In this document: in pieces, positions 1 to 5,788 of the stretch
How positions within the stretch are numbered: position 1 is the first letter of the stretch
Layout: every line of letters begins with the position of its first letter
DNA from: CAZQYC01 sp043746555
GTDB lineage: Bacteria; Pseudomonadota; Gammaproteobacteria; Steroidobacterales; Steroidobacteraceae
Length of the DNA stretch: 7,162 nt
Direction: 5' to 3'
NCBI GenBank assembly: GCA_043746555.1
Contig: JAYTQU010000361.1
Coordinates: forward strand, 1-7,162
Notes under the pieces: model-generated
The model's database searches: none
The model's input: only the letters and a program-made list of their open reading frames with translations
What the model was told of the DNA's origin: nothing
Translations under genes and position numbers: made by a program

Positions 1-391
1 GCACCACGAGCAGTCGCTCGACCTGTTGCTCGCGAAGTGATTGTAGAGCGTCGGCGATCGAAGGTTGTCCATACGTCATCGCCAGCGCGACGCGCACTCG
101 ATCGCCATAAACGCCTTCCAACTGCGTTCGCAACGCGTTGGTCAGCGCAGTCGACTGCACCAGCAACGGCGAACCTTCCGTTGTCCAGATTTGCGCATAC
201 GCATGCGCGCTTTTCTTTGGGCGTGTTCGCAGCACGATGCCATGCAGCACCGGCCACCAGAGGATGCGCGGAAGTTCAACGACGCGCTTGTCCGCCAAAA
301 ACTTCGCAAGAAATCGACGCACTGCCGATGGCGTGGGCGCATCGGGTGTGCCGAGATTGACGAGTAGTACGCCGAGGCGTGAATCGCTCAT
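1..391 (-). CDS. hemH: Ferrochelatase, N-terminal part (3' end of gene outside window)
   Basis: Ferrochelatase inserts Fe2+ into protoporphyrin IX to make protohaem, the last step of the classical haem pathway, in the cytoplasm or at the inner membrane face. Reading the minus strand from the ATG at 391 gives 130 uninterrupted codons to the window edge. Recognisable family blocks are LLVNLGTPDAPT (residues 9-20), the RRFLAKFLADKRVVELPR stretch (25-42), the WWPVLHG and RPKKSA segments (45-62), YAQIWTTEGSPL (65-76) and MTYGQPS (105-111; the family usually has M-R-Y-G-x-P-S). Ferrochelatases are about 320-370 residues, so roughly 60 per cent, including the metal-binding catalytic His region, lies off the left edge. 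The start is placed at the ATG because family members begin a few residues before the LLVNLGTP block; an in-frame TTG two codons upstream is less likely. No strong Shine-Dalgarno is visible. The gene follows the thiolase on the same strand after 165 bp. Identity is near certain; completeness cannot be judged. Confidence 0.95.
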   Translation of the reverse strand, partial: MSDSRLGVLLVNLGTPDAPTPSAVRRFLAKFLADKRVVELPRILWWPVLHGIVLRTRPKKSAHAYAQIWTTEGSPLLVQSTALTNALRTQLEGVYGDRVRVALAMTYGQPSIADALQSLREQQVERLLVV

Positions 392-556
392 TTGCAAATG
401 ATGCCAAGAAAACTCTGCGCAGCTTACCAGTAGCGTGGCCCGGTTGTGGACCAGTAGAGTGGCAACCTCACGAGGGTATTGCGCGCGCGGCAGCGCTTAA
501 AAGAGTAGGACCAACGCGGAAGCGACGCGCGTATGCAGGGACGCTGTCTTTTTTCT
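392..556. other. Spacer between thiolase stop and hemH start, with 14-bp direct repeat
   Basis: This 165-bp gap separates two minus-strand genes and is long enough to hold a separate hemH promoter, but I find no convincing -35/-10 pair in it. It contains a near-perfect direct repeat, ACCAGTAGCGTGGC at 426-439 and ACCAGTAGAGTGGC at 450-463 (13 of 14 identical, 24 bp start to start). No coding potential is apparent. Confidence 0.5.
426..463. repeat. 14-bp direct repeat upstream of hemH
   Basis: Two copies, 426-439 and 450-463, differ at one base and start 24 bp apart, a little over two helical turns. They lie 35-72 bp upstream of the hemH ATG. The position would suit a tandem regulator site, but no known operator was recognised, so function is inference. 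Confidence 0.5.
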
Positions 557-1840
557 CTATCGTTCAACGATGGCGGTGACGCCCATTCCGCCGGCGGTGC
601 AAACCGAAATCAAACCGCGTTTGCCGCCGCTTTCCGCCATCGTCTTTGCTAGCGTGGCCAAAATCCGCGCACCCGTTGCGGCAAAGGGATGACCGAGCGC
701 GACGCTGCTGCCCTTCACGTTTAACTTGGCGCGATCGATCGAACCCAGCGGTGCGCTCAATCCCAACCGTTCGCGACAGTATTCGCGCGATTCCCACGCC
801 TTGAGCGTACACAAAACCTGCGCAGCGAAAGCTTCGTGGATCTCGTAGTTGTCGAAGTCCTGTAAGCGAACTTGCGCATCCGTCAGCATCCGCGCGACGG
901 CATACACCGGCGCCATTAACAATCCTTCCTTGTCGACGAAATCCACTGCGGCAATTTTTCCGTAGGTGAGATACGCAAGTATTGGAAGCTTGCGTTCGCG
1001 CGCCCATTCTTCAGACGCTAACAATACTGCCGCGGCGCCATCGGTCATCGGTGTCGAATTGCCGGCAGTTAATGTACCCGCGCTGCTTTTGTCGAACGCC
1101 GGTTTGAGCTTGGCGAGCTTTTCCATGCTGGTGTCGCGACGCAAATTGTTGTCGATCTTGAGGCCTTGATACTCAACCACTAAGTCCTTATAAAAACCCG
1201 CATCGTAAGCCGCCGCCGCCCTTTGATGACTCTCGTAAGCAAGTTGATCTTGTGCCTGGCGTGAGATCTGCCACTGCGTCACCATTTGTTCGCAGCTTTG
1301 ACCCATCGATAAACCCGTGCGCGGCTCGACCACGCCTGGTAGTGAAGGTTTAAAATCCCTGGGACGCAATCCAAACCAAGGCTTGATGCGCTCGCTCAAA
1401 GATTTGCCGCGCGCGCTGCGCAGCAGAAGCTTGCGATACGAATCGGGATAGACCACCGGCACGTCGCTCGCCGAATCCACGCCGCACGCGATGCCCGAAT
1501 CAATTTGCCCCAGCGCGATTTTCGAACCGATCAAGATCGCGGCTTCCAAGCTCGTGCCGCACGCGCGCTGAATATCGAGCCCCGGTGTTTCCGGCGCAAG
1601 ACCGCTGCCCAACACCGATTCGCGCACCAGATTGAAGTCTTTCGATTGTTTGAGAACGGCACCGCCGATGACATCGCCGAGACGTTCGCCTTGCAAGCCA
1701 AAACGATTCACAACACCTATAAGCGACGCGGTGAGCATGTCCTGTTCGCTGCACTCCGCATAAGCGCCCATCGAGCGCGCGAAGGGGATGCGGGAGCCGC
1801 CAACAATTGCAACGCGATAAACCGAAGTACCGACCAGCAT
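557..1840 (-). CDS. Acetyl-CoA C-acyltransferase (thiolase family, FadI-like)
   Basis: A complete 427-residue thiolase, expected to catalyse reversible cleavage of 3-ketoacyl-CoA to acetyl-CoA plus a shortened acyl-CoA, or acetoacetyl-CoA interconversion, in the cytoplasm. The nucleophilic cysteine is Cys94 in QRACGTSLEA. The NSTPMTDGAAA block is at 261-271. The catalytic histidines are His335 in NYEIHEAFAAQ and His384 in ALGHPFAATGAR. The second active-site cysteine is Cys414 in CTAGGMG. The form GHPFAATGAR, rather than GHPLGATGAR, and the length both resemble FadI, the long-chain/anaerobic thiolase subunit. However, no partner FadJ/FadB gene is adjacent, so substrate chain length is open. 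The ATG at 1840 is chosen because a perfect AGGAGGT lies 3 nt upstream and family proteins start just before the RVAIVGGSRIPFAR motif. hemH follows on the same strand after 165 bp. No missing catalytic residue or frameshift is seen. Confidence 0.93.
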   Translation of the reverse strand: MLVGTSVYRVAIVGGSRIPFARSMGAYAECSEQDMLTASLIGVVNRFGLQGERLGDVIGGAVLKQSKDFNLVRESVLGSGLAPETPGLDIQRACGTSLEAAILIGSKIALGQIDSGIACGVDSASDVPVVYPDSYRKLLLRSARGKSLSERIKPWFGLRPRDFKPSLPGVVEPRTGLSMGQSCEQMVTQWQISRQAQDQLAYESHQRAAAAYDAGFYKDLVVEYQGLKIDNNLRRDTSMEKLAKLKPAFDKSSAGTLTAGNSTPMTDGAAAVLLASEEWARERKLPILAYLTYGKIAAVDFVDKEGLLMAPVYAVARMLTDAQVRLQDFDNYEIHEAFAAQVLCTLKAWESREYCRERLGLSAPLGSIDRAKLNVKGSSVALGHPFAATGARILATLAKTMAESGGKRGLISVCTAGGMGVTAIVER

Positions 1841-1843
1841 GAG

Positions 1844-1850
1844 ACCTCCT
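1844..1850 (-). promoter_or_regulatory. Strong Shine-Dalgarno of the thiolase gene
   Basis: The minus strand reads AGGAGGT here, ending 3 nt before the ATG at 1840 (4 nt from the AGGAGG core). It is a consensus ribosome binding site at slightly short spacing and it fixes the thiolase start. It is much stronger than the sites in front of the other genes in this window. Confidence 0.8.
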
Positions 1851-1938
1851 AAGAAATAATGCGCTACGCAACTATCGAGAAACCCTTGCTCTATTTACGG
1901 CCTGAAGCGAAGGTAAGCGCTGAACAAGCCCGAAGTCC

Positions 1939-1957
1939 GCTATCCTCTCAGGATGGC
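1939..1957 (+). repeat. Short inverted repeat / RNA hairpin
   Basis: The core ATCCT-CTC-AGGAT (1942-1954) is a perfect 5-bp inverted repeat with a 3-nt loop. Including one G-U pair it extends to 8 pairs, from G1939-C1940 to G1956-C1957, when read as plus-strand RNA. There is no T-tract, so it is not an intrinsic terminator. It sits about 200 bp upstream of the lipoprotein gene and 100 bp upstream of the thiolase gene. It could be an operator or leader structure; function is unknown. Confidence 0.4.
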
Positions 1958-2160
1958 ATCGCACGCAGGACCACGGTTTGCGAAGCTGACAACCTTATCG
2001 TTGCTACGTAATCAGCGGATACCGACATTCTACTGCTTGGCCCGCCCAGTCTTCCCCTCAAAATCTCTCATATGAACGGTTTTTTCTTGACGATTGCGAT
2101 TGGATGCGCTCCGCGCGAAGATTGCACGCTGGCTACAGTCGGAACAACACCGAGTAAATC

Positions 2161-3957
2161 ATGAAGCACATCGCGCTATTAATTATTGCGTTCGCATTGA
2201 CCGCGTGTGGGTCGTCCGAAAAGGCGCCGACAACCAGCAACGCCGCGACAGCGACGGAATCCGAAGCGACGAAACTCGACAAATTGGTGGACGACTATTT
2301 CGAGCACACGTTGGAACTCAATCCCGTGTTTGCAACTTCGATCGGCGACCTGCGTTACAACGATCGTTTTCCCAACAACATCGGTACGCGCTGGTTAGCT
2401 GATTCGCTGGCGGTCGAGCAAGCGTATTTGACTCGCGTCAATGAATTGGACGCTCGCAAACTCGACGAAGCCGCACGGTTAACGCTCGACATCTTCAAGT
2501 ACAACCGCCAGCTCAATATCGACGGCGCACAATTTCGCGATGATTTACTGCCGGTCAATCAGTTCGACTCTATACCGGTCGAATTTGGCCAACTGGGTTC
2601 GGGACAAAGCGTGCAACCGTTCAACTCGGTTAAGGAGTACGAGGATTTTCTCAAGCGCATCGATGGATTCGCTGTATGGGTGGATCAGGCTATTGTCAAC
2701 ATGAAGATCGGCGTCGATCAAGGCATCGTACAACCGCGCGTGATAGTCGAAAAAGTACTGCCGCAGTTGGCGAGCTTTCTCGTCGACGATCCGGCAAAAA
2801 GCTTGCTCCATAAGCCCATCGAGAAATTTCCAGAGAATATCTCCACCGCCGATCGCGCGCGCTTGACCAAGCTATATGAAAAAGCCATTCGCGATGTGGC
2901 GATTCCCGCATACAAGCGACTGTACGACTACATGAAGAACGAATACTTGCCCAAAGCACGTACCACCGTTGGCCTGGGCGCGCTTCCACTCGGCGACAAA
3001 TGGTATGCGTATCTTGCGCGTCGCGGCACCACCACCGATCTCACGCCCGCACAGATTCACGACATCGGCCTGAAAGAAATGGCGCGCATTCACGCCGAAA
3101 TGGAACGCGTGAAAAATCAGATCGGATTCAAGGGCGACTTGAAAGAGTTCATGAAGCAACTGCGCACCGACCCGCAGTTCGTTAGTAAATCGCCTCAGGA
3201 ATTGATCGAGGGCTATAACGCACTCAAAGAAAAAGTCACTGCGGCGTTGCCGAAACTTTTCCAAATGCAACCCAAAATGCCGTTCGAAGTGCGGGCAGTA
3301 GAAACGTATCGCGAACAATCGGCCGCCGCCGCCTCTTATCAACCGGGTCTTCCCGATGGCAGTCGGCCTGGTGTGTTTTACGCTAACACCTACGATCTAC
3401 CTGCGCGCCCGCGCTACCTGATGGAGACGGTATTCCTGCACGAGGCGTTGCCGGGCCATCACATGCAAATCGCGTTGCAATTCGAGCTGCAAGACTTGCC
3501 GCGCTTTCGACGCTTCGGCGGCGATACGGCATACGTTGAAGGGTGGGGCTTGTACGCGGAATCCTTGGGCAAGGAACTTGGAATGTATCAAGACCCTTAC
3601 CAGTATTTCGGTTCGCTCACCGCCGAAGCTTGGCGCGCCGCGCGGTTGGTTGTCGATACCGGTATGCATGCGAAAGGCTGGACTCGTGAACAAGCCATCG
3701 ACTACCTGCGCGACAACACCGCGATCGGCGAATCCGACATCGTTGCCGAAGTCGAGCGTTATATCGCTATTCCCGGGCAAGCATTGGCGTATAAGATCGG
3801 ACAGCTCAAAATACGCGAGCTACGCAATCGCGCCGAACAGAAACTGGGACCGAAATTCAACATCCGGGAATTCCATACACAGATTTTGAAAGATGGCTCG
3901 ATGCCGCTGGCCGTACTCGACGCAAAGATCGATCGTTGGATTGCGAGCAAGAAATAG
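2161..3957 (+). CDS. DUF885 family lipoprotein, predicted zinc metallopeptidase
   Basis: A 598-residue exported protein of the DUF885 family, whose members are gluzincin-like putative peptidases; the substrate is unknown. Residues 1-15 form a lipoprotein signal peptide with a short basic start, a hydrophobic core and the lipobox L13-T14-A15-C16. Cys16 would be lipidated, and the absence of Asp at +2 suggests outer-membrane sorting. A low-complexity Ala/Thr/Ser/Glu linker follows (17-37), then the mainly helical DUF885 body. The likely metal site is HEALPGHH at 427-434. The downstream VEGWGLYAE segment (459-467) probably provides the glutamate ligand (Glu460 is the best candidate, by analogy with other gluzincins). 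The C-terminal block from AEAWRAARLVVDTG to the IPGQALAYKIGQ segment (489-548) is typical of the family. The start is supported by the signal peptide; GAG at 2152-2154 is only a weak ribosome site. folD begins 30 bp downstream on the same strand, so co-transcription is likely. The family call is firm, but peptidase activity and substrate are inference. Confidence 0.9.
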   Translation: MKHIALLIIAFALTACGSSEKAPTTSNAATATESEATKLDKLVDDYFEHTLELNPVFATSIGDLRYNDRFPNNIGTRWLADSLAVEQAYLTRVNELDARKLDEAARLTLDIFKYNRQLNIDGAQFRDDLLPVNQFDSIPVEFGQLGSGQSVQPFNSVKEYEDFLKRIDGFAVWVDQAIVNMKIGVDQGIVQPRVIVEKVLPQLASFLVDDPAKSLLHKPIEKFPENISTADRARLTKLYEKAIRDVAIPAYKRLYDYMKNEYLPKARTTVGLGALPLGDKWYAYLARRGTTTDLTPAQIHDIGLKEMARIHAEMERVKNQIGFKGDLKEFMKQLRTDPQFVSKSPQELIEGYNALKEKVTAALPKLFQMQPKMPFEVRAVETYREQSAAAASYQPGLPDGSRPGVFYANTYDLPARPRYLMETVFLHEALPGHHMQIALQFELQDLPRFRRFGGDTAYVEGWGLYAESLGKELGMYQDPYQYFGSLTAEAWRAARLVVDTGMHAKGWTREQAIDYLRDNTAIGESDIVAEVERYIAIPGQALAYKIGQLKIRELRNRAEQKLGPKFNIREFHTQILKDGSMPLAVLDAKIDRWIASKK

Positions 3958-3987
3958 ACACGGGTAATTTTCGAGAGCGACTATGAA

Positions 3988-4836
3988 ATGACGGCAATAG
4001 TTCTTTACGGCAAACCGCCGGCGACGCAGATAGAAAAAGAACTTGTCGTACGGGTTGAGCGAATCAAATCGAAACCGAAGGGCTTTACGCCGATTCTCGC
4101 AACGATTCTGGTTGGTGACGATCCCGCATCTGCCACGTACGTCCGGATGAAACAGAACGCCTGTCCTCGAGTCGGAATGGAGTCGCGGCATATTGCGTTG
4201 CCCCAGTCGACGACGACAGAGCAACTCTTGACGGAGATCGATCGCCTGAACGCCGATCCGCGCGTACAAGGCATTTTGTTGCAGCATCCGGTGCCGAAAC
4301 AAATCGACGAACGTCGCTGCTTCGATCGCATCGCTATTGCAAAAGATGTCGATGGCGTGACGGCGTGCGGATTCGGCGCGATGGCCATGGGCGAACTCGC
4401 TTACGGTTCGGCAACGCCCGCCGGCATCATGCGACTGTTACATCACTACCACATCGACGTCGCCGGCAAACACGCTGTTGTGATCGGCCGAAGCCCAATC
4501 CTCGGCAAACCGATTGCCATGATGCTACTCAACGCCAACGCTACCGTGACGATTTGCCATTCGAAAACACGAGGTTTAGCTGATCTGGTGCGAATCGCCG
4601 ATGTCGTTGTCGGCTGCGTCGGCAAGCCGGAGTTCATCAAAGGCACGTGGATCAAGCGGGGTGCGGTAGTGATCGATGCAGGCTATCACCCGGGCCGAAT
4701 CGGCGATATTGAGTTGTCGGCCGCGATCGACAAATGCGCCGCATACACGCCCGTCCCGGGCGGCGTTGGCCCCATGACCATTACAACGCTGATGGAACAA
4801 ACGGTGCAAGCGGCGGAAAAGATAGTCGGTTGCTGA
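3988..4836 (+). CDS. folD: Methylenetetrahydrofolate dehydrogenase/cyclohydrolase, variant FolD
   Basis: FolD interconverts 5,10-methylene-, 5,10-methenyl- and 10-formyl-tetrahydrofolate using NADP, supplying one-carbon units for purine and formyl-Met synthesis in the cytosol. The 282 residues match the usual family length. The catalytic lysine is Lys55 in TYVRMKQNAC. The folate-site LLQHPVP is at 97-103 and KDVDG at 119-123. The nucleotide loop GRSPILGKP is at 167-175, and the C-terminal signature PVPGGVGPMT is at 255-264. Two segments differ from the E. coli type. After KDVDG comes VTACGFGAMAMGE instead of the usual F-x-P-x-N-x-G-x-L. A short AGYHPGRIGDIE (231-242) replaces the longer I-N-R-x-x-x-G-K-V-V-G-D-V loop. 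All expected catalytic residues are kept, so I expect an active variant and possibly a second FolD in this genome. The start at 3988 has GAGAG at 3973-3977, 10 nt away. The gene lies 30 bp after the DUF885 gene, probably in one transcript. Confidence 0.9.
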   Translation: MTAIVLYGKPPATQIEKELVVRVERIKSKPKGFTPILATILVGDDPASATYVRMKQNACPRVGMESRHIALPQSTTTEQLLTEIDRLNADPRVQGILLQHPVPKQIDERRCFDRIAIAKDVDGVTACGFGAMAMGELAYGSATPAGIMRLLHHYHIDVAGKHAVVIGRSPILGKPIAMMLLNANATVTICHSKTRGLADLVRIADVVVGCVGKPEFIKGTWIKRGAVVIDAGYHPGRIGDIELSAAIDKCAAYTPVPGGVGPMTITTLMEQTVQAAEKIVGC

Positions 4837-4874
4837 GACGACGCAAATCGCTTTCGTATTCCAACAGCTTACCC

Positions 4875-4920
4875 AATGTCTGGAGTGATCGGCTTCCGAC
4901 GACTGCTCGTAGCAGACATT
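4875..4920 (+). repeat. Nested inverted repeats 3' of folD
   Basis: AATGTCTG (4875-4882) and CAGACATT (4913-4920) are perfect complements separated by 30 nt. The loop contains TCGG-CTT-CCGA and a competing hairpin CTGCT-CGT-AGCAG (4903-4915) that shares bases with the right arm, so two folds are mutually exclusive. There is no T-tract directly after, so this is not a standard intrinsic terminator. It starts 38 nt after the folD stop and could be a 3' UTR structure or a small element; the role is unknown. Confidence 0.45.
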
Positions 4921-5007
4921 CAACATCAAAGACGAGCCTAGGTAATCGCCGAATAGGCAACTGCTCCGACTCATGCAAAATTGCACGGCGCGATTGCGTA
5001 CCTCGAT

Positions 5008-5033
5008 GCGGGTTTTTTCCCCGTTCCTTTTTC
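5008..5033 (+). terminator. Weak intrinsic terminator candidate for the DUF885-folD transcript
   Basis: A 5-pair stem (GCGGG at 5008-5012 with CCCGT at 5020-5024, one G-U pair) has a T-rich loop and is followed by TTCCTTTTTCT. It is the best terminator-like structure on the plus strand after folD, but the stem is short and it lies about 170 nt past the stop codon, so confidence is low. Confidence 0.3.
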
Positions 5034-5079
5034 TATGAGTGAGTCGGGATTCTTTTTTGGCATTCGATCGTACCTAAAT

Positions 5080-5092
5080 TGACGAACCGTCA
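5080..5092. repeat. Perfect short hairpin, possible terminator of the mntA-hepT transcript
   Basis: TGACG-AAC-CGTCA is a perfect 5-bp stem with a 3-nt loop. On the minus strand it is followed by ATTT and lies about 60 nt beyond the hepT stop codon. It could contribute to termination of the toxin-antitoxin transcript, but the T-tract is poor. Confidence 0.25.
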
Positions 5093-5151
5093 TCGACGAA
5101 AGTTGCTAATATTGCTTGGTAGTTGCGCAGATATTGAAGTACTGATGTCTG

Positions 5152-5505
5152 CTATGTGCCGCCCTTGTCGCAGCGTGCAAGCAATGATCGTGCGGCATCG
5201 AGAATTTGCGGCACGTGATTGGTGGCTACGTCCCAAAGAATTTCCGAATCCAACGAAAAATATCTGTGTGCGATAAGATCGCGAAGTCGTGCGGGCCCGG
5301 TCCAGTCCACATCGGGAAGCATTGCGCGCGCGACATCAGGCAATTGCTTTGCAGCCTCGCCGATGACTTGCAAATTGAATAGCACTGCGTCGAAAGTCGC
5401 CTCATCCGCGACGAACTCGGCGAAAGAGCGTCTGCCGATCAAGCGCTGAATTTTTTCACTGCTTGAGACGATATCGTCTGCGTACAGCAGCCAATCACGC
5501 GACAC
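5152..5505 (-). CDS. hepT: HepT-like HEPN-domain toxin (RNase) of an MntA/HepT module
   Basis: A HEPN protein expected to act as an RNase toxin whose activity is blocked by AMPylation by its partner. The proposed product is 117 residues, a normal HepT length, and is mainly helical. The defining R-x4-H-x-Y motif is RDLIAHRY, with Arg75, His80 and Tyr82. In studied HepT proteins the Arg and His are the active-site residues, and the Tyr is the residue to which MntA adds AMP. Other HepT-like blocks are LFNLQVIGEAAKQLP (42-56) and the DVDWTGPARLRDLIAH run leading into the motif. The start is a GTG at 5505. It has AAGGA 8 nt upstream, overlaps the mntA stop by 11 nt, and removes 36 residues of non-HEPN sequence that a more upstream ATG (5613) would add. 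Overlap and order imply translational coupling, antitoxin first. The catalytic motif is intact, so the toxin is predicted functional. Activity and target are inferred from the family. Confidence 0.88.
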   Translation of the reverse strand: MSRDWLLYADDIVSSSEKIQRLIGRRSFAEFVADEATFDAVLFNLQVIGEAAKQLPDVARAMLPDVDWTGPARLRDLIAHRYFSLDSEILWDVATNHVPQILDAARSLLARCDKGGT

Positions 5506-5788
5506 GAACCAGGTCCTTTTCGATGTGTGGTCGCGCGCGCGGTTTGAGCCCACTATTGGTGAGTAGGTCAACTTTACGGCCGAGCAGTCTTTCCAGATAC
5601 GCAAGTAACCCAATGTATCTATCGAATGTCGGTGGCGGATTGAACTCTACCAAGATGTCAACGTCGCTATCGTCACGCGCCTCGTCTCTCGCCGTGGATC
5701 CAAAAAGCGACAAATGTCGAACGCCAAACTGACGCATGATATCGGCGCAGCGCGCGTCGAGAATTGAAATTGCTTGTCGCCGTTTCAT
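5495..5788 (-). CDS. mntA: MntA-like minimal nucleotidyltransferase, antitoxin of HepT
   Basis: A 97-residue stand-alone nucleotidyltransferase of the polymerase-beta superfamily, expected to use ATP to AMPylate the HEPN toxin and so neutralise it. The signature G-S-x10-D-x-D is complete: FGSTARDEARDDSDVDILVEF contains Gly30, Ser31, Asp42 and Asp44. Asp74 in RKVDLLT is the likely third metal-binding carboxylate. The length and the absence of any extra domain are typical of MntA-type antitoxins. The ATG at 5788 begins a normal helical N-terminus before the VRHLSLFGS strand; the ribosome site is weak. The gene precedes hepT and overlaps it by 11 nt, so the two form one operon. The 175 bp upstream separate it from the AMMECR1-domain gene and may hold its own promoter. 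Pairing with an intact HEPN gene makes a toxin-antitoxin role much likelier than an antibiotic-modifying one. Confidence 0.9.
   Translation of the reverse strand: MKRRQAISILDARCADIMRQFGVRHLSLFGSTARDEARDDSDVDILVEFNPPPTFDRYIGLLAYLERLLGRKVDLLTNSGLKPRARPHIEKDLVRVA
5514..5518 (-). promoter_or_regulatory. Shine-Dalgarno that sets the hepT GTG start
   Basis: AAGGA on the minus strand lies inside the 3' end of mntA, 8 nt before the GTG at 5505. The good spacing supports the GTG start over the longer ATG-initiated reading. Confidence 0.6.

Larger units (their letters stand above)
1841..2160. other. Divergent intergenic region between thiolase and DUF885 lipoprotein genes
   Basis: This 320-bp spacer must carry the promoters for both divergent genes. 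I find no confident sigma-70 promoter: TTGACG at 2087-2092 has a GC-rich stretch where the -10 should be. A hairpin-forming repeat lies at 1939-1957. Two very short plus-strand ORFs follow. The first, 1953-2075 (40 codons), ends in a TGA overlapping the ATG of the second, 2072-2164 (30 codons). The second in turn ends in a TGA overlapping the lipoprotein ATG at 2161. Both joins are ATGA. Neither ORF has a clear Shine-Dalgarno or a recognisable protein sequence, so they are not called as genes. No RNA gene was recognised. Confidence 0.5.
4837..5151. other. Convergent intergenic region between folD and hepT
   Basis: This 315-bp spacer lies between the ends of two convergent genes and shows no credible protein or tRNA. 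It is rich in small inverted repeats. These are an 8-bp perfect pair (4875-4882 with 4913-4920), a CTGCT-CGT-AGCAG hairpin (4903-4915), a weak T-rich terminator candidate (5008-5033) and a perfect TGACG-AAC-CGTCA hairpin (5080-5092). There is also a 10-bp inverted pair at 4910-4919 and 5145-5154, the latter reaching into the hepT stop codon. Confidence 0.5.

Noticed and set aside
37..360. Plus-strand frames across 37-401
   Set aside because: They are shadows of the minus-strand ferrochelatase frame, which carries clear family motifs; their own translations are Arg/Ala-rich and unrecognisable.
535..556. GGACGCTGTCT followed by a T-tract as a plus-strand terminator
   Set aside because: The stem is only 3-4 pairs and no plus-strand gene lies upstream; it probably reflects chance sequence beside the thiolase stop.
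2087..2092. TTGACG as a -35 box for the DUF885 gene
   Set aside because: At 16-18 bp downstream the sequence is GC-rich with no -10-like hexamer, and the TTG falls in a random pyrimidine-rich stretch.
5041..5056. GAGTCGGGATTC followed by six Ts as a second terminator after folD
   Set aside because: After leaving a feasible loop only four pairs remain, one of them G-U, so stability is too low to call it.
4837..5151. A hidden gene or tRNA in the folD-hepT spacer
   Set aside because: Short frames on both strands give low-complexity, arginine/serine-rich or cysteine-rich translations with no family resemblance, and no T-arm-like GTTCGANTCC or cloverleaf was found.
5506..5613. ATG at 5613 giving a 153-residue HepT
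   Set aside because: The extra 36 residues are not HEPN-like, overlap mntA by 119 nt, and lack the well-placed AAGGA found before the GTG at 5505.
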